From NCBI GenBank assembly GCA_963930655.1, contig OZ005610.1:14761001-14825000 (forward strand): 64,000 nt of DNA, in the 5' to 3' direction. This DNA is from Myrica gale. Taxonomy: Eukaryota; Streptophyta; Magnoliopsida; Fagales; Myricaceae. Made by a program: the position numbers and the translations under genes. Shown here piece after piece: positions 1 to 12,293 of this stretch. Positions within the stretch are counted from its first letter, which is position 1. Each line of letters begins with the position of its first letter. A model generated the notes under the pieces. The model was not told where the DNA came from, ran no database searches, and saw nothing but the letters and a program-made list of their open reading frames with translations.

Positions 1-2284
1 TTCAGTGCAGAAAACGGGGTGGCGGTAGCCATACAGGGTAAAAAAAATATCCTAAAAGCAGCAGAGGACCGGTCAGAATCACCTGGAGAAGGCGGTGGAG
101 GCTGATACCAGGTTAAATTGAGAAGTTCATAATCACCAACTAATGTAGAGTCTAGATGAACCTTGTGAAAGACAAGCGAAGAGTTAATTGCAGATGCCTC
201 GCTGGCAGAGAAACCGATTCCTGTATATGGAACTATATCCATCGAAATATTTAACCTTGATGAGCTGAGTACATAAAAGTTGATCAGCTCAATTTGCGAA
301 ACTCGCAGACGAAGTTCAGAAGCCAATTCATTTAGAAAAATATTCCAATTAGGGTTTTGAGAGACATTCAAGAGAAGAAGGTCTAGCTTAATTGGATAGA
401 CACAGTGACATCCCTGAATCCCTCGTTTCAATGCCATGTCTTGTTCGCAACAATCTGGCAGATTGAAAAAGAAGCTTGCATGTTAATAACAAAGTACATA
501 ACAACCAGTATGACAATAATAACTGGGAATTTTATATTTGAGTCAATTTAAAAGTCAAGCCACCCCCACACTTGGCAAAGGAACAAATAATTAAGAAACA
601 TGTAATAAAAAATTATATACAAAAGGATCATTCCACTTTTTCTATGAAAGACTTGCTCTACTAGTTATAGATTATCAAAAAGCGAAAAAACAAGAAAATA
701 ATTTAAACAGAAAAAACTTGATTCAGAACATAACTTACTGGAGATGTATGGAGACAGAGGTGGCTGCGCTAAACTGGAAGGAACTGCACCAGAACTGGAC
801 TGTGATGGGGCGAGATTCTTAAAACTAGCAATGGGCGGTCCTAATCCACTCCTCTTCAATAACGGTTTTGATAGACGTGAACTAGTAGGGGAGTGACTAG
901 AAGCTATCAGTGGACCATAAAAAGGAGGATAGGCGGGTGATAGTGGAGTTGCTGGTGCACCATGTAGAAAAAAATGCTTAGATCGAGGTTTATGGACCAC
1001 AGGAAAATGGGCTGGTGGAGGCAGAGCCGAAATAGCAGGTGCAATTAAACGCGCAGTTGTTGGAGATCCTGAAGGGGCTTCCAAAAGATTATCCAGTACA
1101 TGAGCATCTGTCACAGATATCACATAACAGAATACAACCAACCGTTTCAGCAACAACCACCGAAGCTTTTCCAATACTCCTGCAATGCCTGTTCATATGA
1201 ATGGTCAATCTATTACTAAGAAGAAATACATGGCAGCTACCATAACAACATAGGCTCTATAGTGGCAGTGTCAGAAAATCAAGATTGCAGTGGGTGAGCA
1301 ATAAATTTATCTCATTTTCAGTTACAAATATTGCTTACTCCCAAAAACTACACAGAGAACGCCCCATGCAAACATAGAATATAATAACCAAAGCCCGACA
1401 TCATAAACGATTTAGAAAAACAGGTATTATAATGATACTGATGCTCCATTTGGTTGCCACAATAATACAGGAAACTAAAAGAAATTTAAACACCATATAT
1501 TAGATACATCACAATACAGGGAGTCTTGGAAAAATAGCACCACCAAAGCCAGTCAAATTCAACTCTTTGGCCTGGGCAACTCTTTCCAAAAACAATAGCA
1601 AGAGATATCCCATACCTAAATTTGCGTCCTACTCTCTATTTCTAGCTTGTCTACACAACAAAACAAAAATAATTGCTCAAATACAAATCTATCGGAGTGT
1701 GCCACAGCACTAACAACCGTAGCTCAACCAATGTAATATCCCAGTCAATATACCAAGCAAAGTGCTTGTCCTTTACAATAGAAGGTAAACAAATAATAAT
1801 AATAATTTTCAAGTTAAGCTGTCTTTGCTCTCTCGAACATTAATTCAACTACGCCAAAGCAGTCCCTCACTGCTGAACATAGATAATTTCTGTTCTCAGG
1901 TTCCCATCAGCAAACAATGAGATACAATCAAAGAGCAACTTTTTAACAGCTAATAAACTCTGAGAGAGAAAAGAAGAAGAGAATTTTAAGCCCTTTTTCC
2001 TTTTAATTCGGAAACAAGGATAGTATTAGGCTTAACTGAACTGAGTGTATCGTTTCAACAGCACAAAACAACAGTATACAAGCGATGCAAAAACTAAATT
2101 ACAGTTTCTTTTTCTCGGTTTTGCTAAGCTAGGTACGCGATTCAACTTATTCTTTCATCTTCGTTTCTTTTTCTACATTTTCTGAGGAAAAAAACCGTCA
2201 ACTACGACACGGTTAAGTGGAGTGGAACCAAACTAGAATCTAATGAAAATTACCGGTGGCGAAAGAAAACTCGAGCACCGACAT
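1..2284 (-). CDS. ALE2-like receptor Ser/Thr kinase, 5' part (runs off left edge)
   Basis: Three exons join in phase on the minus strand: 2284-2254, 1179-739 and 454-83, about 281 codons; the rest lies left of the window. The first coding exon is only 31 nt (MSVLEFSFAT + 1 base) and ends at CACCG|GTAATT. Exon 2 has a hydrophobic stretch (LLLKRLVVFCYVISV) that could be a signal or anchor, then a Pro/Ser-rich segment. Exon 3 carries the conserved ectodomain block starting CCEQDMALKRGIQGCHC and including VYPIKLDLLLLNVSQNP and INFYVLSSSRLNISMD. From memory this matches the ectodomain of plant ALE2/At4g02010-type receptor-like kinases, which act at the plasma membrane; ALE2 itself works in epidermal patterning. 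The transmembrane and kinase domains are not in view, so kinase activity is inferred from family only. The start ATG was chosen because it gives a phase-perfect junction into exon 2. Confidence 0.85.
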
Positions 2285-3570
2285 CACCGATATCACCTAC
2301 ACCGTTGATTACCACAGAGCGCTTCAGATCTGTGAGATTCGATGAAATCACGGCGAGATCACGCTATAGAACGAGCATAACACATACGTGAACTCCGAAC
2401 CAACACTAGGAGCTGAAACCGTCTCTAGCTACAAACAAAGGAGGACGCAACGGCGGAGATATCGTCAACATCCAAATTCGGAACAGTGGACTCGGAGTCA
2501 AACTTGCCATCAGCGAGTGCACTCGGATAGACGGATTTTGAAAAACTCGAGCCCAGGAACAGAAGGGGGCGGGGTTGGTTCTGCGACACTGTTGGTGGAG
2601 GTGGCTTTGGTTTCACTCTGTTATAGGTGCCCGAGATGCTTTTTTCCGCTTTTTACGTTTTCAGACATATTTGTTTTGTTTTCCGCGAACACTTTTTTGT
2701 TTCGATGCGTGCGAAAGCGGGTGAAGCGCATGGGCTTTTTTTTCACGTCTAACATTCGCCAGTAACGGAAAGAACAGCTTAACGGGAAAATAAAAAATTG
2801 GGGGTTATCCATCCAATTAGTGACATAACCTCCCCTCTAAACTCTGTTTTCCTCCATCCACAGTGCCCCTACGGAGGAGGTGGAGCCTCTTTTTTCTTCT
2901 CTTTTTCCCCCTCTCCCTCTTCCATTTTCCTTTTCCTTCTCTCGGATCCGGTTGGTTGTTGTTTGGTTGGATGGTTTTTTGATTTTTTCTTGCAGGTGAC
3001 TCCATCTCCTTTGGATATGCACGCGCCGGCTGGTTGGACTCCGCACGCCGAGAGCTACTAAGACCATCTTCCCCGACGTCAAAACGGTGGTGGTTGTTGA
3101 TCCACGCGCCCTACGGGTTTTTTTTGTTTTTCTAGTTTGTAATTTTTGTTTGTGTATTTTTTCAATATATAAAATTAGTTGTTTAACAAAAAAAAAATTG
3201 GGGACATCACTATCCTATTCAGCTGTTTGCAGGGAAGTGAAGATACCATGCGGTGCCCGTACATGCTTTTTTTCGAGGATAAACAGATTTTGTATGTAAA
3301 GATTTATCCTTCTATTATGTTTTAGAATTTTGCATAAATTGCTTTTATTTTGTCCAACTAATATAGTATCTTTTATGTGATAAAGTGTTTTCAAAATAAT
3401 TATTATTATATATTATATTTTAGGATTTAGAATTTATTAAAGTGTCCTACATGGGAACTCTTACTTTTTAGGATTGCATTTATTATTGAAGAGATTTAGC
3501 ATGTATTTGCTATAGTGCAAGACATGGAGTCTATGGTGCACTACACGCGCACGCGCGTGGGTGGCGTGGG
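2285..3570. other. intergenic upstream region of the receptor-kinase gene
   Basis: No gene is supported. The part next to 2284 must contain the 5' UTR and promoter of the minus-strand kinase gene. A long pyrimidine tract lies at about 2883-2942. The open frames on both strands near 2388-3300 have low-complexity or Cys/Phe-rich translations and resemble no family I know. From 3300 the DNA becomes AT-rich and featureless until a CG-alternating patch at 3541-3570. Confidence 0.6.
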
Positions 3571-4726
3571 TGTTAGGGACCCCGGTCTAGGCCGCCATAA
3601 CAACTCCAACTCCCACCAAGCGATCCGCTCCAACACCACAATCGATCCTCCCGAACCGTTTCAATTAACACACGAGCGTTGCAAATAGGATCTAACACAC
3701 ACAAAATGGAGAATACTAGAGATATTTATTGATGAACAAGAAGAACGTGGTTAAGAGTTAATTAGCCCAAAGACCACAAGAACAAGAACAATCCCGATCA
3801 AGGGTTAGTTAGCCCAAGAACGGGTACCCAATCTAGGATATTAGCCTAGAATGAATCCCAAGTAGCAAGGTTATTAGCCTTGAAACCGACTTAGCATATA
3901 CTTGCCTATGTTAGGCCAAATCTCACCCCAAAAGCACTAAGGCTCTACTCTTCTCTCTATTCTCTCTGAATGCCTTACTCTAATGCTCCTAAGGGTGTTT
4001 ATATAGACATCCTTAGGAGCTTACAAACCCTAATGGACTCAATCAAATCAAATCAAATAACAATCAACTCTAAATCAAATCCCTTGAATCAAGCAGATTT
4101 GATATTACATGCCTACTATAACAAGAACATAAAGGAAAGGAATCTTCTAGAGTTTAGGAAAGGATCCCTAAATCTAGAAGATATGATTTATTCAATCATA
4201 ACACAAAAGGAAACTAATCTCTAAGATACCTCCCTGATTGTTGGGATCTCGCCGTTGTCCGCCGCCGTCCACGGTGGCACCGCCGCCGCTTGCACCACCA
4301 TGGGTGGTGATGCTCCTCCGGGTCCTGGGACCTTCCTCTTCCATTCCCCACCAAGTACCGGTAGGGGTAGTGGTGCTCCGCCACTGGTGGTGGCTGCTGG
4401 TGGTGGTAATCCTGTGTCATGGCACTCCTTTGTCTGCTTGCTCGCTGTTGCTGCTGGGCTTGGCTGGTGGCCAAGGACTTGCTGCTGCGCCGTGTCATGG
4501 CAAGGCCATGGGCTGTCATGGCATATCTGTGGCCGGCTGGCTGGCATGCCAGGCATGGGCGTTGGTGAGGCGTCATGCCTTGTCAGGGGCGCTGGGGCGC
4601 CTAGCTTGCGCGCGTGCGTGATAATGCCATGGCATGGCTGTGGTGCTGTCGCTGCGCGCGCTGTGGGCGTGTCATAAGTGCCCATGTGTGTCATTGGTGC
4701 CTCATCTCGGCACCTATCCTCCAACA
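3571..4726 (-). mobile_element. candidate solo LTR (copia-like ends)
   Basis: Read on the minus strand the block begins TGTTGGAGGATAGG and ends GGTCCCTAACA, the TG...CA ends of an LTR. It contains a TATA-like CTATATAAAC (minus strand, near 4000) and, about 270 bp downstream, AATAAA, matching U3-R-U5 order. The upstream third (4240-4680) is unusually GC-rich. No primer-binding site and no coding domain sit next to it, and I could not find matching 5-bp target duplications (GTGGG versus CATGG), so the bounds are tentative. It looks like an old fossil. Confidence 0.4.
3985..4020 (-). promoter_or_regulatory. TATA box framed by a perfect 10-bp inverted repeat
   Basis: GCTCCTAAGG at 3985-3994 is repeated as its exact reverse complement at 4011-4020. 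The 16-bp spacer holds the minus-strand TATA motif CTATATAAAC. This sits where the promoter of the candidate LTR would be. Confidence 0.5.
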
Positions 4727-5488
4727 CATGGCTTTTGCCGCCCAACTCGTCACTGGGGATCCTTTCAGTTGATTGTAGGGCGCTTATGAGACGCATTTGG
4801 CACTTGGCGTGGGCTGTAGGGCGATAGTGGCGCTTTTTTGTGGCGCTTAGAGAATCAATTTTTGTACTCTTTTTAGCTAAACGTAAATTTATGGTCCGGT
4901 TATTTTAGGGTTTTGACTATTCTATAATAGAAATTAGATAATATAAGAGAAACAAATATAGTTTATAGGGGTTTATTAAAATGTATTGATATTGTATAAA
5001 TATAATAGTGATCACTATGCAAAAAATAAGTCTCTAATTTCCTTCTAGATTAAGCTCCCCCTATATTAAAATATATGGCACCGAAGCTCTTCAAGGCAAT
5101 TAATATCAAAATCGAACAAACACAATTATTGAGGTATCTCAATAAAATCTAATTAATTTTCAGGAGTGATGTCCCTCTCAGGAGATCAATGTTGACCAAC
5201 CTGCAAATCTCTGGGCCGGAAATTAAATAACACGACCTAATATTCCTATATGTTTGAATTCTAAAAATAAAAAAGAATAACACTGAATTCGTTCATTATA
5301 AAAAGATCGATCGTGCATGAGGATCACGTATATATCACGAGCCGCGACCATACAGAATGCTACATCAAATAGTGACGTGGATAACGAATATACCGAGAAT
5401 GGATCTCGTAGGTCATCTATAAGTCCATGTCCCGCACACATGTCAACCCAGGCGGATAGTATTTCTTCAAGACTCATTTATTACTAAA
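4727..5488. other. intergenic, no gene seen
   Basis: AT-rich sequence without a recognisable domain. An 84-codon minus-strand frame at 5223-5477 reads as a plausible soluble protein but matches no family I know and has no clear splice partners, so it is not called as a gene. Confidence 0.5.
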
Positions 5489-5678
5489 GGTGTGTTTGCA
5501 CCAAAAATATCACAATATTTTTTATAATTTACAATAAAATATTACAATATAATCTCTCTCTTCTATAAAAAAATATAAAAAATTACAAAATATAAAAAAT
5601 TACCTCTCTTCACTTTTTCACAAAACTCAATACCAACACAAAATTCAATACCAAAAATTTTTCAACACAAACACAACC
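5489..5678. mobile_element. MITE, GGTGTGTTTG family
   Basis: About 190 bp, very AT-rich inside (repeated TATAAAAAATATAAAAAAT). The ends form imperfect terminal inverted repeats: left GGTGTGTTTGCACCAAAAAT, right reverse complement GGTTGTGTTTGTGTTGAAAA. A truncated relative with the same interior lies at 56931-57025. The flanking TAA/AAA is too short to decide the superfamily. Confidence 0.55.
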
Positions 5679-6723
5679 TAAATAAATAACCCCAGCAGAG
5701 GGTCTAGTAGATGATTTAAGATTTACAAGTGGTTTTATTAATACTGTGTCAATTTAGTGAGATAATAATTATAACTCAAACTGAATATTCTATCGCGATG
5801 CGTGTTTTTATAATCAAGGATTGTTATGCTAGTAATTAAAAAAAAAAAAAACTCATCAAAACTCGTAAAAGTATGTTCCAGCTCATTTACTTAAAAGAGG
5901 GAAACAAGCACAAGCCAACAATAGAGCAAATATTATTACTTACATATAACTTTACACTTGAACTCTAATTTTAATTAAAATATTCACATATTGAGTATAC
6001 CTTTCGAAAGGGATTAACCTAATTTTTTATGTTGTTGGAGTTTACAATAAAATAATAGAACTAATTAATAAATCCTACAATAAAACAACATTTTATTCAA
6101 GATACTATCCAAGTTTCATATTTGCCACAAAATTATGACCCAAATTTTAAATTTTAATAGTTAAGTTTCCGGATAAATAGAAAATTCTTGATTGTTTTAT
6201 CCAGTTTTTTTTTGGCCTGTACACTTATCTAAACGATGTCAAAACTCATTTTTCTCCCTTCTTTTGTTCAGCATTTTAATTCCCCTTGTTCTTTGTCCTA
6301 TTTGTAATTCTGAACCGAAAACGGTGTTTCATGTCCTTTACTATTGAGACTCTAATAAGCATCTCTCTATTACTATTGTTGATGCCAAGTTTCTTATTTT
6401 GTGTGCAGGTGTAATATGTGCCTCTATATGGCAGGGTAAGGAATGAAGTAGTTTATGTACATAGGTCCCCAAATGTTGTCGCTCTTATTAGGCGTGTGTC
6501 TTGTTTATATAAGGAGCATTTTACAGCTTGACAATTCTTTGTACCTCCCTCTAGGCATCTGTTTTGGTTACGGCCTTTCTTGCCTTTTTTTGAAACTTTA
6601 TGTTTAATGTAGCAGTCGGGCCTGATGTATCTATATATTGTTAATGTGTATGTCATGACTGTTTTGGTTCCTTGGTACATATTTGGGTTTTATAGTTTCA
6701 TCCTCTTTCTCCACTAGTGGAGG
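5679..6723. other. intergenic, no gene seen
   Basis: AT-rich sequence with no supported coding region, RNA gene or repeat array. A minus-strand frame at 6453-6680 has no recognisable domain. Confidence 0.5.
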
Positions 6724-7008
6724 GAAGCTATTAGTGTTTGGTTGGCTGTGTTGGGAGCGCTTAAGATTGGTGAGACTCATGTGATAGTTGAGGGTGACTC
6801 GCTATTATTTCCGGTATTTATGCTACTCTTGCATAGTTAGACTGGTCAATGAAGCTCTTATTTTTGATATCCAGCTAGCTCTGCAGTCTTTCAAGAAATG
6901 TCAAAATTTTTACATGTTTCTGGACATCTAAATTACGTAGCATATAATGTTGCGCGATGTGCTTTTTCGTATGGTCCTCAAGGTTACTTTTTGTCTAGGT
7001 ATTCCTAG
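6724..7008 (+). pseudogene. LINE RNase H (RVT_3) relic
   Basis: The translation EAISVWLAVLGALKIGETHV followed by IVEGDSL is the core of the plant LINE C-terminal RNase H domain: helix, then beta strand with the catalytic Asp in EGDS. After a stretch broken by stops in the middle, the frame recovers as FLHVSGHLNYVAYNVARCAF and SYGPQGYFLSRYS, the usual end of ORF2. Only this 3' scrap of ORF2 is present, so it is a degenerate fragment with no functional potential. Confidence 0.65.
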
Positions 7009-7028
7009 ATGTGTTTTTTTCTCTTGTT

Positions 7029-7370
7029 GGGAAATTTTATTTTTGGTGATTAGGTTTTGATCATTTTTACGATTTGGTCTTTCTGTTAAACCTTCATTAA
7101 TTTTTAATGAAATATAACGCGGTCGACCGCATCAATTTATCGTTGCCGCAAACCGATCGACCGCTATTGTGGTTAAAAATTTAACGGAAGTTTGACGGAA
7201 AGACCAAATTATAAAAGTGATCAAAACCTAGTGACCAAATCGTAAAAAAATGAAATCTAATAACCAAAATGTAAAAATGATTAAAATCTAACGACCAAAT
7301 CGTAAAAAAATAAAATTTAATAACCAAAACGTAAAAATAATTAAAACATAATGACAAAAAATGAATTTTC
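7029..7370. mobile_element. MULE-like foldback (long inverted repeat)
   Basis: The left arm (about 7029-7094) reads GGGAAATTTTATTTTTGGTG, then a segment ending TTTGGTCTTTCTGTTAAAC; the right side (7181-7370) carries its inverse (GGAAGTTTGACGGAAAGACC, GTGATCAAAACCTAGTGACC). The right arm is extended by roughly 72-bp imperfect tandem units (GACCAAATCGTAAAAAAAT, three times). The terminal sequence resembles the ends of the element at 55241-56822. No target duplication was found. Confidence 0.55.
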
Positions 7371-7584
7371 TTTCAATTTAAAGGTTGATAGTGTGAAATG
7401 TTCATAATTTGCCATAAAAAGAAAAAAAAAAAAGAGAGAACGTGATCACTTCGTCTATTTGTTAACGTTGGATCGGATCTGAAATAAACGGACCCGTCTA
7501 ATCTCCGTCAGTGTCTCAGTAGTGGCTTTCCCCCAATCTCACTTGCCTCCGTCGTTGTACCGTACAGGGACAATTGACCGAACC

Positions 7585-10500
7585 ATGTCGAAGCGAAAGT
7601 TCGGGTTCGAAGGCTTCGGCATCAACCGCCAACCCACCTACAACTTCGAGCGGTCCCAGCCCCCTCAGCGGCTCTACGTCCCTCCCTCCTCCTCTCGCCC
7701 TCACGATAACTACGAGGACACCGACCTTGACAATATCGATTACGAGGACCACGATACCTCCAAGGACGGCGCCGCCGCCACCAAGAACGACAACGAGGAG
7801 GAAAATGAAGAAATTGACCCTCTCGACGCATTCATGGAGGGCATCCAGGAGGAGATGCGTTCTGCGCCGCCTCCGAAGCCGAAGGAGAAGTTGGAGAGGT
7901 ACAGGGACGACGACGAGGATGATCCCATGGAGAGCTTCCTCGTGGCGAAGAAGGACTTAGGGCTCACGCTGGCGTCGGAGGCGCTCCGAGCCGGCTACGA
8001 CTCGGACGAGGAAGTTTACGCGGCTGCGAAGGCGGTGGACGCCGGGATGGTGGAGTACGACTCGGACGACAACCCGGTGGTGTTGGACAAAAAGCGGATC
8101 GAGCCGATTCCTGCTCTGGACCACAGTGAGATCGATTATGAGCCCTTCAATAAGGATTTCTACGAGGAGAAAGATTCTATCTCTGGTAAAAGTTACCGAA
8201 TTTGTTTGAAAAGGGATAGGAAATTAGTCTGGGTTTAGGAAATTAGTCTGGGTTAACTTTCGTGTCATTTCAATTCCTTATATGTAGTTCAAGCAAAAAC
8301 ATGGGTTTTCCTTTTTCCTGGTTTATGTCAATATATGATATGAATGAAGACCTAAGTAGTCAGATTACGGATATTTAGAGAATTTGACCGGAAGATAATT
8401 TAATTGCGGGGAAAAATCTTGCATGACGGTACTAGTTGTATGTTGTGTATGGGGAAATCATGGGGAGGTTAGAGCTAAGATTTTCTAACTAATCTTAGTA
8501 ACATTAAAGACGAATGGAAGGCTCCAAAGGTTAATGGTATAATTTTTTTTTTCCGGTTCTTTAGGGATGAGTGAGGAGGATGTTGCGGAATACCGAAAGA
8601 GCTTGGCTATTCGTGTATCTGGTTTTGACGTCCCAAGGCCGATCAAGACATTTGAAGACTCCGGTTTTTCTCCACAGCTCATGAGTGCTATAAAGAAGCA
8701 AGGGTACGAGAAGCCTACGTCAATTCAGTGCCAAGCTTTGCCAATTGTGCTTTCTGGAAGGGATATCATTGGTATAGCAAAGACTGGTTCTGGTAAAACC
8801 GCAGCTTTTGTGCTTCCCATGATTGTTCATATTATGGATCAGCCTGAACTTGAGAAAGAAGAGGGTCCCATAGGAGTGATATGTGCACCTACTAGAGAAT
8901 TAGCACACCAAATATACTTGGAGGCCAAAAAATTTGCAAAGTCAAATGGGATACGCGTCTCTGCTGTCTATGGTGGCATGTCAAAACTCGAGCAGTTCAA
9001 AGAACTTAAGGCTGGTTGTGAGATAGTGGTTGCTACTCCAGGGAGGTTGATCGACATGATAAAGATGAAGGCACTAACAATGTTAAGAGCAACTTACTTG
9101 GTACTTGATGAGGCTGACCGGATGTTTGACCTTGGATTTGAGCCACAAATTAGGTCTATTGTTGGTCAGATTAGGCCAGACCGCCAAACCTTATTATTTT
9201 CTGCAACAATGCCTCGTAAAGTTGAGAAATTAGCTAGGGAGATCCTCAGTGATCCTGTAAGAGTTACAGTGGGGGAGGTGGGAGCGGCCAATGAAGATAT
9301 TACTCAGGTGGTTCATGTAATTCCTTCTGATGGAGAGAAGTTGCCTTGGCTTCTTGAACAGCTACCCAGAATGATTGATGATGGAGATGTTTTAGTATTT
9401 TCTTCCAAGAAAGCCACCGTAGATGAGATTGAATCACAACTGGCTCAGAAAGGTTTTAAAGTTGCAGCTCTTCATGGTGACAAGGACCAAGCTTCTCGTA
9501 TGGAAATTTTGCAAAAATTTAAATCTGGCATCTACCATGTTCTTATTGCAACTGATGTTGCTGCTCGTGGTCTTGATATCAAATCGATTAAGTCAGTTGT
9601 GAACTTTGATATTGCCAGAGACATGGACATGCATGTCCATCGGATTGGTAGAACAGGCCGTGCTGGTGACAAAGATGGGACTGCATACACTCTAATTACC
9701 CAGAAAGAGGCTCGGTTTGCTGGTGAATTGGTTAATAGTTTGGTTGCTGCTGGTCAGAATGTGTCCGTGGAACTGATGGATCTTGCTATGAAGGTAACTT
9801 CTCATTTTATCACTGTTTCAACATTAAATAACTTGTATTGTCAGTTCTACCTGTGACTGCTCTTCTTTTTATCTTCAGTTAAATATTGAATAGGTGAGAG
9901 TATTTGCGATGTTGCTATATTTCTCTGGCTGGGATGACTATTACAAACTAATGAACTTCTGCTTGTGTCACAAGTTGGCTGGCATGGGTTCCTTGTTAAT
10001 TTTGATTACACTCTGTTTAGTGATAGGCATTAGCATGTCATGCGCATGGAAGACAGGTACTTAGGTCGATATACGACAAATTGTTCCTCATTGTAGCTAT
10101 GTGCTGTAGATGGAAATTAGTGGACCAATATTAATTTGGATGCCTAATTATTCTAGGTTTCTTCTTTTCTTATTTTTTGGCTCGCGTGTTTGGGGGGGGG
10201 GGGTGGAGATTACGATTTTGAGATTGTTAATACTGAAGACTGTTATCTGGAGACTTGTTGTGTCCTAGTTGATTCCTAATAACTTTTAAGATTACAAAAG
10301 TTCAGAATTGGCTAGAAGATATTGAGACCAGTATTATTCTACCGTCATTTTGTTCTATATGGCATGTTGAACTTCTCAGGCATTGGTTGTATTTCTTACT
10401 GGTCACCTGTGGAGTTTAATGGTTTTACATGATGTTAGATCCATGTCTTTTTTCGATGGACAAAGAAGTATCTCATAGACTTCACAAAACTACTAACAAT

Positions 10501-12293
10501 TATGGTCTTTAGTTTCGAAAAAAGCTTATGTATTTAGTCACTGATGGGCTCTTCTAGATATTTGCTTCCCTTCCTCCTCTAATTTTATTCCTTTTAAGGG
10601 CTATGTTGTAGGCTTTACAAGATCCTAAAAGTTAATGGAAACTTTAACTCCTGGGGTACCTAACCTGGTAATGTACAAGGGCTCTGATCTTGTTCACATG
10701 ACCTTTTAAAACTACCAGGATAAAGTACAGGGCTATACAGACTTGAGATGTTTGGGAGCCAAAATTTTGGATTTTCACCCCAATAAAATAACTACACAAA
10801 ATTCTCACTCATCAAATCATTTCTTTTCACTCCAAATTAATATAAAAAAATCATTCAAATCATCTCTCTCTTCACTTTTTCACCAACTCCAACACCCCAA
10901 AATTTTAACATCAAACACCATGTTAGAAATGACTTCTAAATGGAGTTGGGGCCACTGAGTAATTTAAGTTCCTGTGTTCATACTTCCTGAATGAGTGCAG
11001 ATGTCAAGTGGTAGATTCTAGCAGCATGGTGCATAAATGTAAACTTGTTTGTGTGGCAAGAGGAGTTATGTGACTTTTGTGCATTCTCTTCATGTGATTT
11101 TCTGCTTTATGCCCAGTGTATTTATGCTTCACTTTTGGTACTCCATTTCTTGTTTTGATTTTCCCTCTAGACACTCACTAGCTTACATCATTGTGATTGT
11201 TTTGTGCATGGAACAGTTGTAATTTCCATCATTATTTTCCTTATTGATATCTTTAGATTTGGTACTAGTTCTGAGGTTGGACTTTCATGTTTTATGTGAT
11301 CAAATAACATTTACCTTGTAAATATCAGGATGGGAGATTCAGGTCCAAACGTGATGCTAGAAAAGGAGGTATGGTTTTCTGATCTTGCACTATTGTACTT
11401 TTTTTTTTCTCTCTAAGCCAATATTGTACTTATTTGGGGTAGAAAAAGGTTTTTCAATGGCATGTGGTATTGCTCGTATTCTAACGCCTATGTGTCTATG
11501 CGATAAGTCAATGCATATGGTATTGGAAGTTATTAAACCAGATTTTACCTTTCAATCAGCTTTATACTTGGTTGAAGAAATAAAGGTGATGAAATATATT
11601 GCAGATACCACTACTGTCATTTTCTCAAGTTGTTTTTGGAAAGACAGGGAACCTTGGTATGGTTGGGTTTTTAAAACATCCCTTGAGAGATCCTTTACTA
11701 GCTTTTTATTTGAAGTTCAATATCTTGTGCAGGAGGGAAAAAGGGTAGAGGGAGGGGTGGTGGCAATGGTCGAGGTGTTCGTGGGGTTGATTTCGGTTTG
11801 GGCATTGGTTATACTCCAGAAACCAATATTCCTGTGTCCAGCTCGGTTCCAACTAGATCTGCTGCTGTTAATTCCCTTAGGACAGGAATGATGGCACAAT
11901 TTAAGAATAACTTTGTTGCTGCTTCCTCAATCTCCCAGAATCAGGGTATGAGTGACAGCTCAAGTGCAAATGCCAACAAGAGACCAGCACTTACAGGCTT
12001 TGTGTCTGGAGGTTCAATTGGTGGGGATGTACAGAGAATACAAACAGCCAGTTCATTCAGTCCGGCTATGTCAGGTGTAAACCCCACCAATCAGAGCTCC
12101 AGAGAAACTGCAAGTGAAAAGAATTTGGAAAGGTTACTTTTCTAAGTTTTATTTGCTCAATTTTATCAAGTGGTGTTAATTTCTGCTAAACTATATTTGG
12201 ATACTGATTTTAATTCAATTCATTTGTTGTTCCCATTGCAGTTCAAGAGATAGACAGAGAGAGAGGCGGAGGCCCTCTGGTTGGGACCGATGA
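7585..12293 (+). CDS. RH24: DEAD-box ATP-dependent RNA helicase 24
   Basis: Five exons join in phase (7585-8185, 8565-9793, 11329-11368, 11733-12132, 12242-12293), giving 773 aa, close to the size of Arabidopsis RH24 (At2g47330). The start MSKRKFGFEGFGINRQPTYN is the family N terminus; an acidic region (DDDEDDPMESF) follows. Helicase motifs in order: AKTGSGKT (about 272-279), PTRELA, TPGR, DEAD (about 382-385), SAT (about 413-415), ATDVAARGLD, HRIGRTGR (about 559-566), all intact. The C terminus is Gly/Arg-rich (GRGRGGNGRGVRG) and ends RRRPSGWDR. The family is the plant counterpart of DDX42-type helicases, so ATP-dependent RNA remodelling in the nucleus, probably spliceosome-linked, is expected; the spliceosome link is inference. 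Introns 1-4 all have GT-AG ends; intron 2 (9794-11328) holds a MITE. Confidence 0.96.
10746..10921. mobile_element. MITE relic in RH24 intron 2
   Basis: The left end reads ATGTTTGGGAGCCAAAATTTTGG and the right end, reverse-complemented, ATGGTGTTTGATGTTAAAAT then TTTGGGG: imperfect inverted repeats of the family seen at 51185-51448. The interior is AT/CT-rich and non-coding. Confidence 0.5.

Noticed and set aside
1-82. Continuation of the third receptor-kinase exon to the window edge
   Set aside because: The frame stays open, but CCAG|GTGATT at 83-82 is a good donor and the conserved ectodomain sequence ends there, so 1-82 is treated as intron.
2388-3082. Cluster of small frames upstream of the receptor kinase
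   Set aside because: Low-complexity or homopolymer-driven translations on both strands, no domain and no splice partners.
4221-4796. Overlapping long frames on both strands in GC-rich DNA
   Set aside because: GC-rich composition removes stops on both strands; translations are Pro/Ala/His-rich or Gly/Trp-rich without domains, and the segment lies in a candidate LTR.
5223-5477. 84-codon minus-strand frame starting MSLEEILSAWVDMCAGHG
   Set aside because: Looks protein-like but I cannot tie it to any family, and no neighbouring exons support it.
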